Shown piece after piece: positions 63,808-64,000 of a stretch of DNA of 64,000 bases; within the stretch, counting starts at the first letter, position 1, and each line of letters opens with the position of its first letter. The position numbers and the translations under genes are program-made. The notes under the pieces were generated by a model that was given only the letters and a program-made list of their open reading frames with translations, was not told the origin of the DNA and searched no databases. The stretch comes from Pseudomonas rhizosphaerae (GTDB lineage: Bacteria; Pseudomonadota; Gammaproteobacteria; Pseudomonadales; Pseudomonadaceae): contig NZ_CP009533.1 in the NCBI RefSeq assembly GCF_000761155.1, positions 62,001 through 126,000 on the forward strand, given 5' to 3'.

Positions 63808-64000
63808 ATGCCACCTGTCGTATTGGATACACCCGTCGCAGTGCGACGGTCTGCCATGGACCTGCTCGCGCGACGTGAGCACGGTCGAGTCGAGCTGACG
63901 CGCAAACTGCGTCAGCGCGGCGCTTGCCCTGAAATGATCGACACCGAGCTCGATCGTCTCACCGACGAAGGCTTGCTGTCAGAAGCGCGCTATCTGGAAA
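63808..64000 (+). CDS. recX: RecX regulatory protein (partial, runs off right edge)
   Basis: The first 64 codons are visible: [20 protein letters not shown], then [18 protein letters not shown] and [21 protein letters not shown]. These are the first tandem three-helix repeats of RecX, which inhibits RecA filament growth. It starts 8 bases after the recA stop and shares its SOS control. The C-terminus is outside the window. Confidence 0.93.
   Translation, partial: MPPVVLDTPVAVRRSAMDLLARREHGRVELTRKLRQRGACPEMIDTELDRLTDEGLLSEARYLE

Overview
The window is a stretch of chromosome from a fluorescent pseudomonad, most like the Pseudomonas putida/fluorescens group. Three things point there: the order rpoS - rsmZ - fdxA - mutS - cinA/pncC - recA - recX; the long rpsB-to-ispD envelope and isoprenoid superoperon followed by LysR - adhC - fghA - ispF - truD - surE - pcm - nlpD - rpoS; and GTAGGAGCGG / TTCGCGG-type REP palindromes between genes. 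GC is high and coding density is near 90 percent. I see no prophage, insertion sequence, CRISPR array, rRNA or tRNA. Both ends cut genes: a LivM-type permease at the left and recX at the right.

Layout. Bases 1-2953 (minus strand) hold a branched-chain amino-acid-type ABC importer (livM, livH, binding protein) behind a tandem palindrome. Bases 3139-5524 hold small accessory genes: an NTF2-like protein, a Cys/His-rich unknown, a degenerate PAP2-like membrane protein and a YdcH-like protein. Bases 5730-11772 hold rnd, ycgL, a hydroxyacid dehydrogenase, a nitroreductase, ycgN, a DUF2892 protein, a SpoU methyltransferase, a yajD-like HNH gene and tcdA. Bases 11874-14950 (minus) hold csdE, csdA, dapD and an ArsC/YffB-like gene. 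The csd pair and tcdA face each other across a perfect 24-bp-stem hairpin. A Na+/H+ antiporter follows at 15166-16812.

The most unusual part is 16723-19209. It holds an orphan cytoplasmic histidine kinase, a small two-helix membrane protein directly behind a near-ideal LexA (SOS) box, and an astacin-like metallopeptidase. The last 29 residues of the SOS-box protein closely match the last 29 residues of the neighbouring antiporter. These three genes separate the antiporter from the conserved dapC - glnD - map block.

From 24191 to 50257 runs the superoperon: rpsB, tsf, pyrH, frr, uppS, cdsA, dxr, rseP, bamA, skp, lpxD, fabZ, lpxA, lpxB, rnhB, dnaE, accA, tilS, pyrG, kdsA, eno, ftsB, ispD. It joins translation, UMP/CTP supply, undecaprenyl and phospholipid precursors, MEP isoprenoid steps, outer-membrane protein assembly, lipid A/KDO synthesis, replication and septation. 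A LysR regulator with adhC/fghA (glutathione-dependent formaldehyde oxidation) then splits ispD from ispF. The last block is stress and repair: ispF, truD, surE, pcm, nlpD, rpoS, the small RNA rsmZ, fdxA, mutS, pncC/cinA, recA (with its own LexA box) and recX. Start codons were moved from the longest open frame where a ribosome-binding site or family start supports it; the entries say where.
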